Assembly: GCA_037355855.1 (NCBI GenBank)
Contig: CM074763.1
Location: 1 to 64,000 of the forward strand
Reading direction: 5' to 3'
Origin: Pseudo-nitzschia pungens
Lineage: Eukaryota; Bacillariophyta; Bacillariophyceae; Bacillariales; Bacillariaceae
Length of the DNA stretch: 64,000 bases
Shown one piece after another: positions 44,394 to 54,660 of this stretch. The position numbers and the translations under genes were made by a program. Position 1 is the first letter of the stretch; each line of letters starts with the position of its first letter. The notes under the pieces are model-generated. The model was not told the origin of the DNA and did not search any database. It saw only the letters and a program-made list of their open reading frames with translations.

Positions 44394-45637
44394 CTAGACA
44401 CCGACGTCTTCGCCTTCGGATTCGCCTTCCTCACCGGCAGTGGCAGTGGCAGCGGCAGCAAGGAGCGCGGTTTGTTCCTCCTTCTTGGCGCGCCGCAGGG
44501 CCTTGCGATTCCGGCGCTTCTTGCGCTTCGCCTTTCGTTTCTGCTTTACCGTGGTGGGCGACATCGATGGAGTCGTACTGGGAGCCTCGCTTGTCGGCGC
44601 GATGGCGGCATTGCTGGTGATGGTGGGGACGAAAGTGGTGGGTACGAAAGTGGTGGCTTCAGAGGTGGAGATAACGGTGGGGACCTCGGAGGGGACCTCG
44701 GAGGGGGTATCGGACGGCGAGTTGGTGGAAGTGGTGGGGGAAGGTGTTTCGACATTTTGAGCGACATTTTGACCGACGGAGGGCACGGCACTGGGGTATT
44801 GGCTCGACGTGGGAGCCGCCGTCGGAGCCGGAGTTGTGGTGTCCTTGGATTTCTTGGACGACTTGGGACCCTTGGCAGACTTGGGCGCTTTGGCAGACTT
44901 GGGAGCCTTGCCCGACTTGAGCGACTTGCCCGACTTTGTGGTCGAAGACGCGGTCGGGGCGGGAGAAGGCATGAGGCCCCAGTACATCATAAAGTTGCAG
45001 TAATTGCTCGTGCACAGCTCGCGTCGCTGTTGCTGTGGCAGTTGTTGGAATTCTTCGAGTGTGAGTTCTCGGAATTGTTCCGATTCCCGTCCCAGTCCTG
45101 CGACACTTCGCAGCTGCAGCTGAGACCGAGACCGAGACCGAGACTGCCGGTTTGCATTGTATTGTATTTCATTTCGTGGGAATTCAATTCATTTCGTTGT
45201 ATTTCATTTTGTTGCGATGCATGCATCGCATCCGAGTGAGTGGAGTGCAGAGTAAAATTACAACGCATGCGATGCGATGCGATGAAATGCAATGCAATGA
45301 AAAAAGGAAATGAAATGAAATGAAAAAAGGAAATGAAATGAAATGAAATGAAATGCCATGTATTCGCACCGAAAGGAAACCGCAGTCGATGAGATTCTCG
45401 AACAGAACAGAACAGAACAGAAGACAACACAACACAACAACTCAAAATAATACCACAGAACAAAAAATAATTATGCAAAACATCATAACAACTCAAAAAA
45501 GAACAAAACAGAGAAGAACGAGTCACTTGCACAACCTCTCTTCGTACCGTTCCGTGAACCACCCGTGGGTTGGTTGCCAACAGCACTGCGAAGAAGAGCA
45601 GTGCGAAGGGTGACGTTTTTCGTGCGATTGCCGACAT
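44394..45637 (-). CDS. Secreted KxxK-repeat protein (silaffin-like composition)
   Basis: Exon 1 (45637-45548) encodes a signal peptide (MSAIARKTSPFALLFFAVLL, then ATNPRVVHGT). A ~430-bp intron with a GTACGA donor and CTCAG acceptor joins exon 2 (45119-44394) in phase 0, giving 271 aa; an acceptor 6 bp further on is equally in frame. Residues ~30-75 form a helical, Gln/Glu/Arg-rich segment with an LCTSNYCNF cysteine pair. Residues ~88-120 show strict three-residue lysine spacing (KSGKSLKSGKAPKSAKAP and on), the KxxK pattern of silaffins and related silica-associated proteins. A Ser/Thr/Pro-rich stretch with SEVPSEVP follows, then a very basic K/R cluster (~225-250) and an acidic end. Shared features with the gene at 10493-11256 (signal peptide, KxxK, EVP repeats) suggest related roles. 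Silica association is inference. Confidence 0.75.
45240..45360. repeat. Intronic GAAAT/GCGAT microsatellite
   Basis: Runs of GCGAT and GAAAT pentamers with AAAAAGG breaks lie inside the intron of the KxxK gene. They are spliced out in the proposed model. Confidence 0.85.
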
Positions 45638-48314
45638 GCTTGTTGTGGATGTAACAATGTTATTGTCTTGCGTTGTATTGCGTTGTATTGCGTTGCGTTG
45701 TGTTGTGTCTTGTCTTGTAGGGTGCGTTGTGTTGTGCCCTGCCCTGCCCTGCCGTGCTGCGCTGTGATGTGCTGTGCTTTAGGGTAAAAAGGATCGTGAG
45801 CGTCGAGAAGGTTGCTACCGTCGGGTATGGAATATTGGGAAGATTGCTCGGGTGCCGGAGGAACGTCGGTAGGTTCGTTGGCGGGTTGGTTGTTTGTTTC
45901 GTTTGCTTTTTTCTAAATTGTGAGAAACCACCAAACACTAATCGCAGAAGGGAAAAATTCCCCTTAGTGGACGGATGCATCAAGTTCTCGTACGGCACCC
46001 GAGGAGCGCAAGATTTGATACGGGATGTGACACTCGGAACTCAGACGACTACGGGCACGGGTACAAGTAATTGTACCGGTGTGTGTGACGCGTAACCCGA
46101 ATCGTTGTGGGTGACTGTCGTTCTGTATTTTTGTGTACCAATCAACGAAAAGGAAGCAATAGAAAGGAACCAAAAAACCTGTTCCAGAATTTTCTCGATG
46201 GCACACCGTTCATGTGTATGTAATTTTGGTCGTGAATGGATATCCTCTCGAAAAACACAAATGACCTGGGGGTATTCAAAACATACCAATCCCAACCAAA
46301 AGTGTATTGCCTTTGTGACTACCAACTCCCCCATTGAGTCATTAGAGGGTGACATAAGAAAAGCTGGATCGTTTCATTTCTGGGCAATAGTATGGCTCGT
46401 GCCGTGCGTTCCCAAATCTGTCGAATGAATCCGTACGGTACTCTTATCCACCCGTTCCGATGGGTGTGAATCGGAATCGACTCGGATGGAAGCGATAGTA
46501 ACATTCTTCTCAAGTGTTCATATTCCTCGTCCCGGTATCGTAACTTATCTCTATCTGTGGAAGAATTATTGGATGCGCGCGACCTTGAATTTTTCCTTCA
46601 ACGACCCCGAAGAACCGAAGGCTCCAAGGTTTTTGGCCGAATCCGACAAAAACAACGAGCCATGAATAGCAGATGAAGAGTGGGTTTATTCACCATGTTC
46701 GTAAGTAATTACCGTACGGTACAAGTAAGATCTTACGTGATAAAGATTTACTTCGGGTCTTCAATCAAAAAACCTTTCAATGAAAAAATCAATCTCTTTA
46801 CTTCGTAGTAGTACCATACTAAGGTTACTTGTACTTCGAAACGCAAACAAAACGGTGATCATTCAGCAGCTATTGCGGTAATGCAAGGAACAGCAAGAAC
46901 ATGAGTACCCTATCTAGTAGTAGTAGTAGTACTAGTACTAGATTGCTGATTTACTGGTGCCTGCTATTTGTTCTCCTCTCTTGCCACCAGCAGCACCAGC
47001 AGCACTACTAGCACCCACCAGCAGCAGTCCTCTGTGTGCCAGTGGTGTTACTACATCTACTACTGCTAGTACTATTTGCTGCTCCTGTTAGTACTAATAC
47101 TAGTAGTATCATTCTTGTCTCTCCTCTTTTTGCTGTTGAGAAGCAATACTAGTATCTTTACAATAGTGTGATAGCAGGAATAGTCCTATTATTGCGTGGG
47201 ATGATTTGTTACTACTACTACTACTACACGTACTACTCTACTACAAGTACGGTACCCACCATTAGTACTAGTAGAACTACTAGTAGTAGTACTACTAGTA
47301 TTAGTTGCCCTACCACTAGTAGTAGTTGTTGTTGTTGTTGTTTGCCTTTTTGTGCCACCATTAGTGGTGGTGTGATGCTGCTGACTGTTGTCCATGCAGC
47401 ATAATGATGGTGCATATGAGGATGCTTCGTTATGCTTCGACCAGCAGCAGAAGAATGATCTTGCTGGATTCACATCACCCACCTGGGATCCAAACTACTA
47501 CTACCAGCAGCAATATCATAGCTACTATCGCTCGATTTTCTTCCAACTCATTTTTCTTAGACTTCCCAGCAATGAGTGATATACTACTAGTACTAGTAGT
47601 AGTACTAGTACTAGTCTAATAGTAGTGTGGTACTAGTGACATGTAACAAACTAATGGGGGGACAGTACCACTCAAAATAATTATAGGGATAGATTGATCG
47701 CTTGAATAAGTAAGATGATACTAGTACTAGTAACAACATGAACAGCATGGTGGAAAGTGAATTTGGTCCCTGCTCCCAAAATACTACTACTACTGCTACT
47801 GCACTATTTATTTATTATTTCAGGCGATTGACTTGATTTCTTCATTCCAAAGTCGTACTATCCACGCATCATCCACGCAACGACAGATCAAACACCACCA
47901 CCACCATTGGCGGTGCTGTTATTATTAGTAGTAGTACTAGTACTACTACTAGTACTACTACTGCTGTTCTTGCTATCATGCTGTAGTACTAGTATCATAG
48001 TATTACTACTACTAGACTACTAGTATAACTATTACAACAATCACCAAGAAGTAATCTATGGTGATTTGTTCACCTGCTTCAGAACGGTACTAGTGGTGTC
48101 ATGATTGGTATCCCATCAACAACACCCACAATCATTACTTTTTCTTGGCGGATTTTATTCGCTTCCATCGTCGCTTCGCTGCCTCTTCGCTCTATTCGAC
48201 CAGACTAGCGGTGACGTACCAGCCACTACTAGAAATAGTACTACTACTACTACTTCTACCAGTGATGAAGGGGGGAGATTCCAGTCCGCAGTCGCAACTG
48301 CTGTTGTAGTCGTA
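45638..48314. other. Long spacer, no gene supported
   Basis: 45660-45780 is a GCGTTGTATT/GTGTT microsatellite. 45960-46520 has ordinary composition with frames of 64-122 codons on both strands, none with domains. 46910-47120, 47210-47350 and 47930-48030 are dense CTAGTA/ACTACT runs. A MITE or decayed gene in 46000-46700 cannot be excluded. Confidence 0.5.
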
Positions 48315-48989
48315 CTAGTCGTAGTCGATTTCGTCGCAGATGTCGATGGTACCCACCAGGGTTGCATGAACCACGGTTTCTGCTACCGGAAGGCTCGTCG
48401 TCGTAGCTACGGCTGCAGCTGTTTCCTCACTCCATAGCACGGCGGTCACCATAATTGTTGGGGCGTCCTCGTCATCGTTGCAGTCGTTGGTGTTGTTGCT
48501 GTAGTAGTCGTCATCGTAGTCGATGTTGTACTGGGTTCGCCTTTGCTTTCGTTTTCGCGCTGCCGTTGTTGTTGTTGTTGTTGTTGTTGTTCTTGTTATT
48601 GGCAATGGGGTAGAAAGAGAAACCGAATCGGAATCGGAATCATCGAAAGTCAAATCGCAATCCGAATCCGAATCCGAAGTGAAGGTTGTCTGCGTCGACA
48701 CGATGTCGGGGTTGTCAAAGAAGGGATTGAGATGGGAGTTTGCGCTTACGTATGGAAGCATGCTGTTCTGTTGCGTTGTTAAGATGCTGTTGCTGTTGCT
48801 ATTGCTGTTGCTGTTGCCTATCGAATCGAGTCGATTGAAAATTTGTGAGACCCATCCGTTTGGCACATCCTGTTGGTATTCATTTAATTTAATTTCAAAT
48901 TTCATTGCATTCTGTTTCATGTCATGCCATGTCGTATCATCCAATGGACCAGGATTGATTGGTGGGCGCCAAACATACGACCAAGACAA
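48315..48989 (-). CDS. Low-complexity protein with conserved C-terminal motif, 224 aa
   Basis: The family is not recognised. A folded-looking N-terminus (MSWSYVWRPPINPGPLDD, then NGWVSQIFNRLDSIG) is followed by an Asn-Ser repeat (encoded by GTTGCTGTTGCT), acidic Asp/Ser tracts, a poly-Thr run, an RKRKQRR basic patch and an Asp/Tyr/Asn tract. It ends in a conserved-looking segment, TAVLWSEETAAAVATTTSLP followed by VAETVVHATLVG. The same segment, in nearly the same words, ends a broken relative at 51219-51590, which supports real coding ancestry. No signal peptide or membrane span is present. An adjoining 117-codon frame (48990-49343) could be an upstream exon, but no clean splice pair was found. 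Confidence 0.6.
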   Translation of the reverse strand: MSWSYVWRPPINPGPLDDTTWHDMKQNAMKFEIKLNEYQQDVPNGWVSQIFNRLDSIGNSNSNSNSNSILTTQQNSMLPYVSANSHLNPFFDNPDIVSTQTTFTSDSDSDCDLTFDDSDSDSVSLSTPLPITRTTTTTTTTTAARKRKQRRTQYNIDYDDDYYSNNTNDCNDDEDAPTIMVTAVLWSEETAAAVATTTSLPVAETVVHATLVGTIDICDEIDYD

Positions 48990-51218
48990 TCAACAAACCA
49001 AGACACCGCAAACAACACATTCCAGTTCGTGTCTTTCCTGCCAGTTGCCAGCCACAACGTATCCTGTTTGCGATCCCGTTTGTGGATCCTGGTGCAATCG
49101 TGTATACTTGTTCTCGTATGAAAACCCGGAAAAGCAGCAGCGATCTCCCATTCTTTCTCCGTATCCGTTAGTACGAGTTACCCGTACGACTACAGTACGA
49201 GTACAATACACTACTATCATGCCACGCCTAGTTTCAAGTTTGATGAAAGACTCACTCAACTTGCTGTGACCCATCAAAAAAGTGTCCGTTGAGTTACTAC
49301 CGTAGATTGATGTCATAGGTCCGTAGTCGTCTTCGGGGGTCATAAATGCTCAAAAATAGTCGTAAATACCGTAAATCTGATCACAGTCACAGTTCCAGGA
49401 GTTTTCAGCGGGCAATGGCCGTAGTATGCCATAGGCTGGCGACACACGATGATGACTCAAGGAGTACATCATTATGAGGAAGTACTCGTATTATTTATTT
49501 TTAATTCATTTTTTTAATCATTCTTGTTTCCCCGACGCTTGACGGGAGGCAAGTCATAGTATCTGCGTACATACTTGTACGGGAACTCAATGCTAATATG
49601 ACTACGAGTAAGATTACTGGTACACCATTATGAGAACGTACTCGTGTTATTTATTTTTAATAAAAATTTACTACACGTACGTAATTACGTAAGGTTTACT
49701 GTACATTTTACAAGTAATTAATCATTCTTGTTTCCCCAAAGCATACCGTACCGGTAACCTTACCAGTATTCACGTCGTTGTATCTTCGTACCGGTATGTA
49801 CAGTGAATCCATCTACATTCTGTTATTCGTAGGTGAGGTTTTTCCGAGGCACTTGCATGTCCATGGAAATTGAAAATACCACAAAAAGTGAACGTGTCGA
49901 ATTAATCGAATTAACAGTGCCCCAAACGTACCGGTTTAATTGAGTAAGATTAGTCCGTGGTTTTAGAGAGTTGGGGATAGTTTAATGAGCGAGTATGTAA
50001 TTAACCTTACCTTACATAGTTTGTACCTCATATTCTGATTACAAGTAACCTTACGAGGTAAGATTACGAGTACGAGTAAGTGAACTTACTGCCTCGCACC
50101 TCGCTTCCTTACAAACAAATAATGCGAAGAACAGTATGTCATACTACCGGTACGGAATGTTGTTATTACTTCGGAGTAAGGTTTACTACGTATCTCTGAT
50201 GGGTCATTCCTTCCTTCCTCGAATCGAAAACAATGCACGCTATCATTCTTGCTCCGATACGCGCGATCAAGACAAAGGGAACGCGAAGCACAGGTTCCAA
50301 AGACATTCACTGACTTCATACTGCGAGAACTTGTTGTGCAGCCAGCACCAATATCAGCAATACGTCCCGCGAGTACGAATGCCTTTTCGCAGAGAACATC
50401 ATGTTACGAATCCAAGTCGACGCAGTCATATGCGTGGGTACGGCATCCGGTGCGAAGTGTGTGGGTATGGAAGAAACAATTCCATTGCGCAGATTCAAGT
50501 CTGCATTCCTGGTAAGCAGAAGCAAAGTAGTATAGTACATCGTGGTGAGGTCCCCTTTCGAAGTGAAGTGGAAAGACCGCAAAAGGAGGGTTCCTCTACA
50601 TCGAAGCGGCTCGAGTTGCGAGTTGTCAACACGGCCATTGGTGGACGGACAGATGCTTGCCTGTCTGCATGCCTGCAAGACAACCAACCAACAAACCAGC
50701 TCATTATGTAGTGAAAGCCAGTGAATAATCCAGTGAGAACCGATATCCCTATGCTGCAATCGTTTCGTTGTCGGCGGCGGTGAGAGAGAAAGATAGTAAG
50801 TGCGATGAAGCCCACGCGGAGTCATTATTATTTGTTGTTCGTTGTTTGCCCCTCCTCTATTTATTCTCGGCGGATTCCTTCCCTCGTTCGTCGTGGCTTT
50901 GCGTTTCGTTTCGTTTCGTTCCGTCACTAGATGTTCTATTCCATTGTATTGGGAATTTATTGTATTCTATTGCGTTGTTTTGGGAAATTATTCCGTCGCT
51001 AGAAGTTCTATTCTATTGTATTGTATTGGGAAACTATTGTATTCTCTTGCATCATATTGGGAAATTATGTCACGCTAGTGAAGCGTGGCGATATGCCATA
51101 CCTCTGGAGGGAAGGAAGGGCTGTTTGCTCGGAATGGACAAAAAGACATCCATTGCTTGCTGGCTTTTCGGTACTCCAACTCCACTCTATTCCACTCCAT
51201 TCCTCGTCGCTCGCGTCG
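48990..51218. other. Spacer between the two paralogues
   Basis: 48990-49343 may hold 5' sequence of the gene to the left. 49480-50100 is AT-rich with GTAACCTTAC and CGTACCGGTA words; a CGTAC...TTATTTATTTTTAAT block occurs twice near 49485 and 49635. 50100-50930 has several overlapping frames (up to 203 codons) without recognisable domains. 50930-51070 carries a TTCTATTGTATTGGGAA microrepeat. Confidence 0.45.
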
Positions 51219-51517
51219 TCATAAAACCCATCCAACCAGGGTGGCATGAGCCACGGTTTGTGCTACCGGCAGGATCGTCTCGGTCGCTGCTTCCTCCGCC
51301 TCGTCATAGAGCACGGCGGTTGCCATTATTATTGAGTTTGTCTCGTTGTTGCTACCGTGGGTTCGTTTTCGTTTTCGTTTTCGTTTTCGATGGCAATCCG
51401 GAACAATTTTGCTCGCGTCGTTGCCGAGGAACGTAGTATGTGTTGTTGTTGTCTCCATGATGTTGGAGTTGTCAAAGACTGTATTGAATCGCGACTTTCA
51501 GGATTGATGGATTCTTT

Positions 51518-51553
<36 letters not shown>

Positions 51554-51590
51554 CTATCAAACGGAGTCGATTGAAAGTTTGTGACATCAT
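51219..51590 (-). pseudogene. Broken paralogue of the gene at 48315-48989
   Basis: Reading from the ATG pair at 51590, the frame gives MMSQTFNRLRLIGNSNSNSN, matching SQIFNRLDSIGNSNSN in the relative. After an Asn-Ser tract and KRIHQS comes an in-frame TGA. The same frame continues with VFDNSNIMETTTTHTTFL, a KRKRKRKR basic patch and ends ATAVLYDEAEEAATETILPV, then AQTVAHATLVG, matching the relative's conserved C-terminus. So a single nonsense codon splits an otherwise continuous copy. Either it is a young pseudogene, or translation starts at the later Met (51458) to give 79 aa. Spacing and Asp-rich tracts are shortened relative to the intact copy. Confidence 0.65.
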
Positions 51591-53214
51591 CGCATCATTG
51601 TATCCGGTTGTTTAATTCTTGTGTCCCAACGCGACATGACCGTATTTTTTGTTGCTCTATGTAGGTATGTGGTGTAAGATTTCTTCACTCTCACTGTCTG
51701 GTTCTTGTTCTTGTTCGTGCGCTCTCAATTTTTAAAAAAAGAGTTCGAATGAATGACGAACAGAATGAATCAATAAATCGTGTACGAATTGGTAAACCTT
51801 ACTACAAGTAAGATTCAAGGTAAGGTTACGTAAGGTACTTCCTCGAACGACAAATTCCTATCAGCTGTCCACCAGTTTGAATATGAAGTTTGAAGTTATC
51901 GAATTATCGAAATGCGAGTTCGTAACCTTACCCGTAAGCTTACGAGTACGAGTAAGGTTAATTACGAGTCGTATGATTAAGGTAAACCTTACTACTACGT
52001 ACTAATTTCCACGGAATGTGGTGGGCACCTGTTACGAATTCCGTACCGGTAAGATTACTGGTACAATGTGGATAAATTGCGAAAGCGGGGGCCCCTGAAC
52101 TAACGAGGTAACCTTACAAGTACCGGTACAAGTTTTAAAGTGGAGCGGGCGAGTTTCAATCGTCTGGGCGGCCTCTGTGTCCTTCACATCCTTGGATGTG
52201 TCCGAAGTGCCAATCGTTAGAGCGACAGTCATAACCTTACCCGTACCGGTAAGCTTAACCTTGCCCGGTTCGTACCATCACCGTATCGTACCGTACCTGT
52301 AGTGTGTCAAAACTAAGGTTATTCTCAGTTTTGATGTGTTCTTTTGCCACCGAACATTGATCATCGAACAAATCGGAAGCTGGAGGAGCTACAGAAGAAC
52401 AAACATACAAACGAACAGCGCCACAGCCATGATTACTTCGGTTTCTCAATTTGTACTATCACTAAGAACAATTATAACATATACTGTATACAACGGTATG
52501 AATCGAAATGGAGCGGAACATTCATCCGACGCACTCGCACTCGCACTCGAACCACCACCACCACCACCACCACCACCGTTGCTGGATTCGAAACGAACAG
52601 GACAACCCCAGCAACTCGATCCGAGGACTCCAAATCGAGGGGATCGATGGAATGATCGATGGGTTCATGTAATCTCACACACTCTCTCTCTTTTGTCGAA
52701 TGAATCGACCATTCCAGGATGCGTGGGTAAGTGCGGTGATGAGGAACCGAAACGCGACGTTGTGTCGCAATGTCGTGTCTCGTCTTCTCTTGCGTGTTTC
52801 GGTTCGTCTTTTTTCGTTCTTTCATTCGTTCATTCGTTCATTACGTCCTTTTTTGGTTGGTACTCTTCTCTTCTTTCGCAAGGGTTGAGGTAGATACCTA
52901 CTTTATGGTGATTGTGATTGTCTTTTAGCATGCGTTCCATTCCTTTCTCCAGGAACATGAACAACATTGCATCGTTTCATGTCAATGCTTGGTAGATCAT
53001 CTCTATTTGTTTTGTACATCAATAATATATATGTATATGTATCTTCTTCTTCGGGACGTGGAATGTTTCCTTCCTTCCTTCCTTCCCGTTTGTTTCTTTT
53101 GTCTTTTTGTTTGGATGCCCAAAGTTCCGGCATGAATTTGTAACCATTTGATTTGATTTCGGGCGGTCTCTCTTTCTGGACCTGCCTCTGCCTCTGCCTC
53201 TGTTGGTTTGTTGT
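51591..53214. other. Spacer, no gene supported
   Basis: 51780-52320 is dense in GGTAAGGTTAC, GTAACCTTAC and TACCGGTA words. 52330-52900 holds overlapping frames including a CACCACCACC run. 53060-53090 has a TTCC microrepeat. None shows a protein signature. Confidence 0.5.
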
Positions 53215-54660
53215 CTATCGAAGAAAGTGTCTCATCAGGAGGACAGAGGCCGGGACCGATTTTGCTCTCCCTTCGACCGCCATTTCCGCCAACGGGGACA
53301 GAAGGTTGTAAAGCTCGTCCTCGGACACAAATACCGTGTTCCGGGGCGGTCCCCTCCCAAAGATCGAGTTGACGTTGCCGTTGTCGATGGTTCTCTTCGT
53401 TTGGCCGGGTCCGCCATCTCCCCCGAGCGGGGTCTGGTCGACCCGGTTCTTGTTGATGTAGCGCAGCAGCGACTCGATGCGGGTAGCAGTCCGGGTTCCG
53501 TGTGCTGCGACGCGCCGCGACTTGTGGGCGATCCATACGTCCCGGCAGTGCTCGTTGCGCTGCTCGTCGAGCTTGCGCTGGTGCCGGGAGTGCTGAGTGG
53601 TTTTTGCGCCCTGAAAGTCCCGGTCGGAGGTCCGGATGCTGTCGGCGTTGGGATGAAAGACCCCGACGACCACGTCCTCCGTCGCCTCCCACGTTTCCGT
53701 GTCGCTGCAGACAATGTGCAAGAGGAGCTTACCGCTCGACGTCGCGTGCTTGACTAGGTGCTGGTTGAGCTTGGGGTCGTTCACCACCCGATGCCGGCCC
53801 ACATAGGACCATTTGTTGCGCTTATCGGCGTCGTAGCATCCGAGGTATGGCCGAGCCGGTTCGTCTCCGTCGTACCACAGGACCGGCAACCGGACGTGCT
53901 GGCCCACGAGGGATTGCCAAACCGTGCCGGCCTTTAGGGCGTGCTGGTAGACGGGATCGGTTCCGAGTTCCTCCGCCAGAAACGAGGTGGGAGGGATCAT
54001 TTTTCGAAAGGCTTCCGGACAGGCCGAAGTGACCTTGGGAACGCGCTTTTGCGACAAAGGTCGGTTTCTGTTTCGCTGGGCCTGGTTGTGGTGGTGGTGA
54101 GGATGATGATGATGATGATAATGATGTAGGTTCTTTTTGGGCATGGCCTTGCTCCTGCCCTGGAGGCTGGCCTGTCCAGGGGCTTGGGTCGCATAGCGCC
54201 GTATTGGAGATGTTGCTCGTGGTTGCAATTCCAGTTGTTCTTGTCTTTTTTCTCGTTCGACGTATTGATCGAACCTTGGAAATTGATTCGCTCGATCCTG
54301 GGTATCCGTGACAACATAGGGATTCATGCTCCAGGGCGTCTCCACGGAAGTCAATGTCTGATTCTGATTCTGCTTTGATGACAGATGTCCCTTCTGTTCT
54401 TCGTGAAAGAACGAGGAGTTGTAAGACACAGCGGAAGACGAAGACGAAGACGACGAAGAGGAAGATGACGCGGAGGACGAGGAATGATCGGTCAGGTTGA
54501 GTTCGCTCAGGCTGCTGGAGGTCTCCGTTGCGACCGTAGATGATTTTCCGTAGGGATTGAACGAAGCTTGAGACAACATCATAGTATTGTCGGATTTTGT
54601 GTGGGAAGGCTCTCCACGGGACGGATTTATAGTAGTGTTGGGCACCGCTGTCATGATCAA
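53215..54660 (-). CDS. Conserved hypothetical protein with Ser and His tracts, 481 aa
   Basis: Single exon. The N-terminal ~200 residues are disordered: a poly-Ser run (~55-80) encoded by TCTTCG repeats, a Gln/Asn stretch and a His-rich patch (~178-195). From ~225 on, the sequence looks folded and conserved: GTVWQSLVGQHVRLPVLWYD, RPYLGCYDADKRNKWSYVGR, then KLLLHIVCSDTETWEATEDV and VVGVFHPNADSIR. A Trp/Tyr-rich block of this kind, followed by CRDVW (~375), recalls uncharacterised proteins common in diatoms, but I cannot name a Pfam family. A LARYINKNRVDQ-like segment and an acidic-hydrophobic end follow. No signal peptide or membrane span suggests a cytosolic or nuclear protein; function is unknown. 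Confidence 0.78.
   Translation of the reverse strand: MIMTAVPNTTINPSRGEPSHTKSDNTMMLSQASFNPYGKSSTVATETSSSLSELNLTDHSSSSASSSSSSSSSSSSAVSYNSSFFHEEQKGHLSSKQNQNQTLTSVETPWSMNPYVVTDTQDRANQFPRFDQYVEREKRQEQLELQPRATSPIRRYATQAPGQASLQGRSKAMPKKNLHHYHHHHHPHHHHNQAQRNRNRPLSQKRVPKVTSACPEAFRKMIPPTSFLAEELGTDPVYQHALKAGTVWQSLVGQHVRLPVLWYDGDEPARPYLGCYDADKRNKWSYVGRHRVVNDPKLNQHLVKHATSSGKLLLHIVCSDTETWEATEDVVVGVFHPNADSIRTSDRDFQGAKTTQHSRHQRKLDEQRNEHCRDVWIAHKSRRVAAHGTRTATRIESLLRYINKNRVDQTPLGGDGGPGQTKRTIDNGNVNSIFGRGPPRNTVFVSEDELYNLLSPLAEMAVEGRAKSVPASVLLMRHFLR

Noticed and set aside
48990..49343. 117-codon frame as first exon of the low-complexity gene
   Set aside because: No donor/acceptor pair with matching phase could be found, so it was not joined.
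50316..50927. Minus-strand frame of 203 codons
   Set aside because: No conserved motif; composition resembles spacer, and it overlaps comparable frames on the other strand.
52336..52893. Plus-strand frame of 185 codons with a proline run
   Set aside because: The proline run comes from a CCA microsatellite; the rest lacks protein features and competes with an antisense frame.
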